Shown here: positions 7,253-10,653 of the stretch, in pieces | How the letters are laid out: every line of letters starts with the position of its first letter | Numbering within the stretch: the stretch's first letter is position 1 | NCBI GenBank assembly: GCA_937880335.1 | Contig: CALFLJ010000163.1 | Coordinates: forward strand, 1 to 10,653 | Direction of reading: 5' to 3' | Origin: an uncultured Succinatimonas sp. | GTDB lineage: Bacteria > Pseudomonadota > Gammaproteobacteria > Enterobacterales > Succinivibrionaceae | DNA length: 10,653 nt | Made by a program: the position numbers and the translations under genes | Notes under the pieces: generated by a model | The model's database searches: none | Seen by the model: only the letters and a program-made list of their open reading frames with translations | What the model was told of the DNA's origin: nothing

Positions 7253-7268
7253 GGCACTTTTTTGTGCC
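7253..7268. promoter_or_regulatory. Small inverted repeat GGCAC-T6-GTGCC in the divergent intergenic region
   Basis: A 5-bp GC-rich stem with a six-T spacer stands out in the AT-rich 136-bp gap between the oxidoreductase and hxlR. Its place between divergent genes suggests an operator for the HxlR protein, but no other copy is present to compare. A TATAAA -10-like box lies at 7293-7298 ahead of hxlR, without a good -35 box. Confidence 0.3.
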
Positions 7269-7310
7269 ATAAGTACCAAAAGGAAACTATTGTATAAAAT
7301 AAGGTGTTAT

Positions 7311-7644
7311 ATGAAAGATATAATTAACAGCATGTCCTGTAGAAACAACTTTAAACCTCATTAGTGATAGATGGAAAGTATTAATCATTCGAGATTTATT
7401 AGATGGCACTAAAAGGTTTGGACAACTCAGAAACTCTCTTGGAGGAATTTCACAAAAAGTACTCACAGCAAATTCACGCTCTATGGAAAATAGCGGTCTA
7501 CATACTCGCAAGGTTTTCCCTGAGGTTCCTCCTCGTGTTGAATACACTTTGACTCAAACAGGTTACAGTCTAAAACCAATTTTAGATTCTATGGTTTTAT
7601 GGGGAAATGAATACAAACGAAAGTTTAATACTCCTAATTCTTAA
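7311..7644 (+). pseudogene. HxlR-family transcriptional regulator, N-terminal frameshift
   Basis: HxlR-family proteins are small winged-helix dimers of about 110 aa that often sense redox or electrophiles. ATG 7311 has AAGGTG about 5 nt upstream and encodes MKDIINS. One extra base at about 7332 then moves the frame, after which the whole family sequence follows: CPVETTLNLISDRWKVLIIR, DLLDGTKRFGQLRNSLGGIS, QKVLTANSRSMENSGLHTRK, VFPEVPPRVEYTLTQTGYSL, ending NTPNS with TAA at 7642-7644. Subtracting one base gives exactly 111 codons. In the main frame there is a stop at 7321-7323 and no usable start before SMENSG, so the sequence as given does not make the DNA-binding domain. Everything else is intact, including the conserved Cys in CPVE, so this is either a very recent mutation or a single-base sequence error. 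Confidence 0.88.
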
Positions 7645-7649
7645 ATAAT

Positions 7650-7769
7650 ATGCTCTATCTCGCTAAAAAAACTATAAAAAGACAAGAACATGAAATAAAG
7701 AATCTTCAAATAGTCTGTAAAATGGATGCTAAGAGTGTAACAAATTTTTTTCTTGCAAATTTAAATTAG
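7650..7769 (+). CDS. Possible 39-aa small ORF after hxlR
   Basis: An ATG 5 nt after the hxlR stop opens a 39-residue frame, MLYLAKKTIKRQEHEIKNLQ and onward, ending FFLANLN with TAG. It is lysine-rich, like a short amphipathic helix. It has no ribosome binding site and no recognisable family. It could be translated by coupling with hxlR or be chance. It occupies most of the 177-bp gap before the next gene. I see no convincing promoter there. Confidence 0.2.
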   Translation: MLYLAKKTIKRQEHEIKNLQIVCKMDAKSVTNFFLANLN

Positions 7770-7821
7770 CTAAATAATCAAAAACCGTAAATTTACCTAA
7801 GAAATTTTCCTTATTTTAAAT

Positions 7822-9216
7822 ATGAAAAGATATATAAAAATTATTGTAGGCGCATCTATTTTTGTTCTGTTAATGTTTGCAGGCATCTGGAACTTCAAAT
7901 ATCAACTATATGCATACCTGCCTTCAGAAAATGAAAGCGAGCTTTTAAATAAAAATGGCATTTTAGTTGATAAAGATGGAAATCCCTTTTCAGGTCGCGT
8001 AAAAGACAACTCAGACTCAGGCTTTTCTATTTATACATACAAACAAGGCAAACTAGATGGTCTTAATGTTGTCTTTTCTGAAGGTAGGTTAAGAGAAATT
8101 GGCCACTGGAAAGATGGTTTACAAAATGGACTTTTCCAAATGTATACAGATAAAGAAATTCTTATTGATCATGCAAATTTCAAGGATGGTGAAAGAAATG
8201 GCCTTACAGAACAATTTTATAGTGATACTGGAAAATTAAGATTATCTGCAAATTACAAAAATGGCGTTCTTGATGGAGTGTTTAAAGCATACTATCAAAA
8301 TGGGAATATGCAGGCCGAAGTAGCTTACCAAAACGGCGAGATGAACGGAAAATTTAAGGAATATTACGAAAATAAAAATGTAAGAATTTCTGGAAGCTAT
8401 AAAAAAAGCTTGCAGAATGGCGAATGGAAATCTTATTTAGAAGATGGAACTTTAGAGTCAATAATAAACTATAAAGACGGGATGCTTAATGGTCTAAAAG
8501 AAGATTTTTACAAAAACGGAAATGTATGGACAAGACGTGAATTCAAGGATAACGAACTTGATGGAATTTATGAGGTTTATTATGAAGACGGGACTATACA
8601 GCTAAAGTCAAAAATAAAAAATGGTCATACTATAGAAGAGCAAAGATTTAATCACGATGGTACCCCATACAATGAAGAAAGAACAATAAATAAAGATGAT
8701 TTTAAAAGTTCTGAGCAAATAACTATAAATGAATTTTCAGATGAAGAAACTGTATTATCTGAAAATTCAAAAGAATTTTCAGAAGAGCTTGAAAAAGGCG
8801 TGGAAATATTAGGAAAAGAAGTTGGAAATTCTTTAAGTCGTATGCTTGAGGCTACAATAATTACAAATCTTGCATATGTTGATTTAATGAGTTTTGAAAA
8901 AATAGCGATTCTTGAAGAAAATTTAATTTTCAATAATGATAATAAAATCCCTTTTAAAAGAAGTTATAAAGACGGTGTATATGCAGTTAATATACCTTTA
9001 AAAAACAATACCTATCTTTGGGTTTTATTAAAAGAGAACAGCGAGGGAAAACACAGATTATTTAAAGATAATTATGAAAATTTCAAAAACACAGAAAAAG
9101 ACAAAAAAATTAATCTTGAAGTTCTTATCTTTAAAGCAATTGACGGTTATTATTTGGAAAATAATAAAATACAAAAATTCTTCGATATAATTGTAACTGT
9201 AAAGGATCACTCTTAA
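7822..9216 (+). CDS. Membrane-anchored MORN/YwqK-type repeat protein with unknown C-terminal domain
   Basis: A 464-aa protein. Residues 5-22 form one hydrophobic segment (YIKIIVGASIFVLLMFAG) without a clear cleavage site, suggesting an N-terminal inner-membrane anchor with the rest outside the cytoplasm. From about residue 71 to 263 there are eight tandem units of 23-25 residues, each of the form YKxGxLxGxFxxYYxNGxxxxxx (for example NYKNGVLDGVFKAYYQNGNM). This is the pattern of MORN-2 repeats and of proteins called YwqK-family antitoxins, which form an elongated beta-sheet. A degenerate unit lies at 264-285. The remaining 180 residues are an Asp/Glu/Lys-rich linker (286-330) followed by an unrecognised domain. 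The start has no good ribosome site. It lies 15 bp upstream of a secreted-protein gene, so the two are probably co-transcribed. The antitoxin label is only a database habit; no toxin is seen beside it. Confidence 0.75.
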   Translation: MKRYIKIIVGASIFVLLMFAGIWNFKYQLYAYLPSENESELLNKNGILVDKDGNPFSGRVKDNSDSGFSIYTYKQGKLDGLNVVFSEGRLREIGHWKDGLQNGLFQMYTDKEILIDHANFKDGERNGLTEQFYSDTGKLRLSANYKNGVLDGVFKAYYQNGNMQAEVAYQNGEMNGKFKEYYENKNVRISGSYKKSLQNGEWKSYLEDGTLESIINYKDGMLNGLKEDFYKNGNVWTRREFKDNELDGIYEVYYEDGTIQLKSKIKNGHTIEEQRFNHDGTPYNEERTINKDDFKSSEQITINEFSDEETVLSENSKEFSEELEKGVEILGKEVGNSLSRMLEATIITNLAYVDLMSFEKIAILEENLIFNNDNKIPFKRSYKDGVYAVNIPLKNNTYLWVLLKENSEGKHRLFKDNYENFKNTEKDKKINLEVLIFKAIDGYYLENNKIQKFFDIIVTVKDHS

Positions 9217-9231
9217 ACTTAAGGATAAAAT

Positions 9232-9756
9232 ATGAAAAAAATAATTTGTGTACTTGTAATATTTTTCTCTATGGTTGCTCAATCAGAGGTGCGTGCTGAT
9301 TTAAGTAATGCTGTATCCTCAGTAGTATCAACAGTTGTATCTACAGGAAAAGATGTCATAAGAGGGATCAAGGACGGAATTGACTCAGGTCGAAAAGATG
9401 GAAAAAGTATCGACGAGGCTTTTCTAATCAATGATAAAGATCAGTTTGAAAAAAACATCAAAGCAAATGTTTTAGCTTTATCTAAAACTGATAATGGTTA
9501 TAAAGTAACTGTAGCCTTAAAAAATGAAACAGAAAAAATGGTCAGACTTACAAATCTGCATGAAAAAAAGGCTCTACAGCTTATCGATACAGATGGGTTT
9601 GTTGTCTTTTCACAAGGCCCTTTTGATGACATAAATATACCAAAGCAAACAGCTGTAAAAAGCCACTTCTTTTTTGATACAGACGGAACTCCTAAAATTT
9701 TAAAAATCTATGAGAGTGAAATAACAATCTCAAATGAAATAATAAGTGCTCTCTAA
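9232..9756 (+). CDS. Small secreted (periplasmic) protein of unknown function
   Basis: A 174-aa protein with a clear signal peptide: MKK, a hydrophobic core ICVLVIFFSMVA, and probable cleavage after VRA at residue 22. There is no lipobox Cys. A Ser/Val-rich helix and a Lys/Asp-rich stretch (residues 23-60) precede a region of alternating polar and hydrophobic residues (75-165: KVTVALKNETEKMVRLTNLH, then FVVFSQGPFDDINIPKQTAV). The latter looks like a beta-sandwich similar in texture to DUF4352/Ig-like periplasmic domains. The ATG has AAGGA 7 nt upstream, the best ribosome site in this operon. It lies 15 bp after the MORN-repeat gene and is likely its partner. I do not recognise the family. Confidence 0.7.
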   Translation: MKKIICVLVIFFSMVAQSEVRADLSNAVSSVVSTVVSTGKDVIRGIKDGIDSGRKDGKSIDEAFLINDKDQFEKNIKANVLALSKTDNGYKVTVALKNETEKMVRLTNLHEKKALQLIDTDGFVVFSQGPFDDINIPKQTAVKSHFFFDTDGTPKILKIYESEITISNEIISAL

Positions 9757-9780
9757 AATTAATTGAGAGTGAACGATAAA

Positions 9781-9837
9781 CTGTGTAAACACCATTAAGT
9801 CATTAAAATGATATCAGACTTAAATGGGGGTACACAG
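9781..9837. mobile_element. 57-bp palindromic element with 21-bp terminal inverted repeats (IS-end or MITE remnant)
   Basis: Left repeat 9781-9801 begins CTGTGTA and ends TAAGTC. Right repeat 9817-9837 begins GACTTA and ends TACACAG. The two 21-bp arms match at 16 positions without gaps, with perfect 7-bp outer ends, and enclose a 15-bp spacer that itself contains TCATT/AATGA. CTGTGTA/TACACAG termini recall IS256-type ends (recognition from memory). No transposase gene lies between them, so this would be two ends fused by internal deletion, or a tiny MITE. No obvious target-site duplication is seen. It lies 24 bp after the preceding gene and could also act as its terminator, but no T-run follows. 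Confidence 0.5.
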
Positions 9838-9840
9838 ATT

Positions 9841-10451
9841 CTATTTTACTCTCTCATTGTAGGGATCAATGCCCTCCTCTAAAGCTTGACGCTGCCTTCA
9901 ACAGCTTATGAATGCTTTTTGCGTATAGATATTTGTCAAAGTTGCAAGCCCGGCGTCAACTGAAAAACCAAAGATTACCCCATCCTTGATGTTTTATCGC
10001 CATACATTCCCATCTCTAAATCTAAAAAGCATAGTTTTGGACAAGCATAACTGGCTCTATGGTTCTTTGAGACACAAACTGACATAATTAGTGGATAGCG
10101 CAGAGGTGGAATGCTTTGAATAATAGGCTTTGCACTGTCTATCGCCGTATAAGGATCAAAGGCCTCAAATGCCTCATGCTCACTATAAGATAGAATTGTG
10201 AGAAGATGAATATCCTTTCCATCCAAATCATTGAGTGCAAGCCCAATAACAGACAATTCCTGCCCTATAGCTTTAAGGCCATTTTCATGTGAAAGGGTGA
10301 TATTGATGGCACACAGCATCAAAACGAGGGTCTAACAGAACATCATTCTTATCACCGAAATGTCAACGTAGTTCTGCTAAGGTGTCATGTACAGTCCCTC
10401 ATCTGCGAGCACCTCAAGAGCCTCATCAATCTGATGCTCAAAGCAAGCCAT
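9841..10451 (-). pseudogene. Decayed DUF4241-type protein, truncated at its C-terminus
   Basis: Joining the minus-strand frames gives one protein-like sequence. ATG 10451 (G-rich ribosome-site-like stretch upstream) starts MACFEHQIDEALEVLADEGL. After a one-base loss near 10381 comes LAELR, then a stop at 10363-10365, then HFGDKNDVLLDPRFDAV. A second shift near 10311 leads to the longest piece, AINITLSHENGLKAIGQELS through IPPLRYPLIMSVCVSKNHRA to LEMGMYGDKTS. A third shift near 9984 leads to DGVIFGFSVDAGLATLTNIY, then a stop at 9898-9900 and RQRQALEEGIDPYNERVK ending at 9841. The VPPxRYP-like and FGFSVDAGLA blocks are how I recognise DUF4241 (from memory). The family's usual C-terminal part with a GDGxYPVYxG-type ending is missing: the frame stops 3 bp before the inverted-repeat element. 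Three shifts and two internal stops make it non-functional as given. Confidence 0.6.
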
Positions 10452-10513
10452 AATACCCACCCCCATTTATTTGTTTGCATAAGCCTTATCTAACGCGCTC
10501 AAAATCTATAGGA

Positions 10514-10653
10514 TCATTCATCCTCAGGTTGCTTTATTATTAATGCTGCCGCCTCACGGAAGAAAGAGTGGAAACCAATTTCAAAAGCCTTATCATTACT
10601 TTCTGCAAACTCATTAACCAGATCAATTACTTCAGGCAAGTCCCAGGCAAAGA
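10514..10653 (-). CDS. C-terminal end of an unrecognised protein (partial, runs off the window)
   Basis: An open frame enters from the right edge (first full codon at 10651) and gives 45 residues, FAWDLPEVIDLVNEFAESND then KAFEIGFHSFFREAAALIIK and QPEDE, ending with TGA at 10514-10516. It is acidic and helical in texture. It is on the same strand as, and 62 bp upstream of, the decayed DUF4241-type gene, so the two were probably neighbours in one transcript. No family recognised. Confidence 0.55.
   Translation of the reverse strand, partial: FAWDLPEVIDLVNEFAESNDKAFEIGFHSFFREAAALIIKQPEDE

Noticed and set aside
7287..7547. 86-codon minus-strand frame
   Set aside because: Antisense to the clear HxlR body on the plus strand.
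7900..8640. Regular repeats that might suggest a CRISPR-like or DNA repeat array
   Set aside because: The repetition is at protein level (23-25-residue units); the DNA copies are too diverged and are coding.
8652..8933. 93-codon minus-strand frame
   Set aside because: Antisense shadow of the MORN-repeat gene in AT-rich DNA.
9058..9282. 74-codon minus-strand frame rich in Phe/Ile/Tyr
   Set aside because: Composition is what the antisense of Lys/Asn-rich coding sequence gives; overlaps two plus-strand genes.
9755..9775. CTCTC / GAGAG pair at the end of the secreted-protein gene
   Set aside because: Only 5 bp with no T-run; too weak to call a terminator.

Overview
The window looks like a low-GC, AT-rich gammaproteobacterial chromosome. 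RlmJ and an Aer-type chemoreceptor beginning MRNNQPVT point to Gammaproteobacteria. The low GC, the Clostridia-like zinc transporter and the gut-type accessory genes suggest something near the Succinivibrionaceae. That placement is inference, not something the sequence proves.

Layout. Positions 161-5602 hold a run of minus-strand genes: rlmJ (23S rRNA m6A methyltransferase), a broken aer-like PAS/MCP redox-taxis receptor, and a zinc-uptake operon transcribed in the order zur/fur - znuA - znuC - znuB. The operon has a recognisable promoter and a 24-bp palindrome between the -10 box and the fur start that is a good Zur-operator candidate. Its binding-protein gene znuA is interrupted by an A8/T17 homopolymer block and by a second frameshift near its 3' end. 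Positions 5700-6540 carry no convincing intact gene. This stretch holds inverted repeats and short open pieces in several frames, and looks like decayed accessory DNA. Next comes a divergent pair: a minus-strand NAD(P)-binding (NmrA/SDR-like) oxidoreductase and a plus-strand HxlR-family regulator frameshifted near its N-terminus. Positions 7822-9756 hold a two-gene plus-strand operon: a membrane-anchored MORN/YwqK-type repeat protein with an unfamiliar C-terminal domain, and a small secreted protein. The right end (9781-10653) has a 57-bp element made of two 21-bp imperfect inverted repeats resembling insertion-sequence ends. It abuts a decayed minus-strand gene of DUF4241 type, and the C-terminal tail of another unrecognised gene runs off the window edge.

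Two themes stand out. First, at least four otherwise recognisable genes (aer, znuA, hxlR, the DUF4241 gene) are broken within 10.6 kb. This is either real decay or sequence/assembly error, and the disruptions differ in kind (a deletion of about 32 nt, homopolymer slippage, single-base shifts, in-frame stops). Second, the best candidate for something undescribed is the MORN-repeat / secreted-protein pair. It is intact, has a long unexplained C-terminal domain, and sits between decayed accessory regions. No CRISPR array, tRNA or rRNA was seen.
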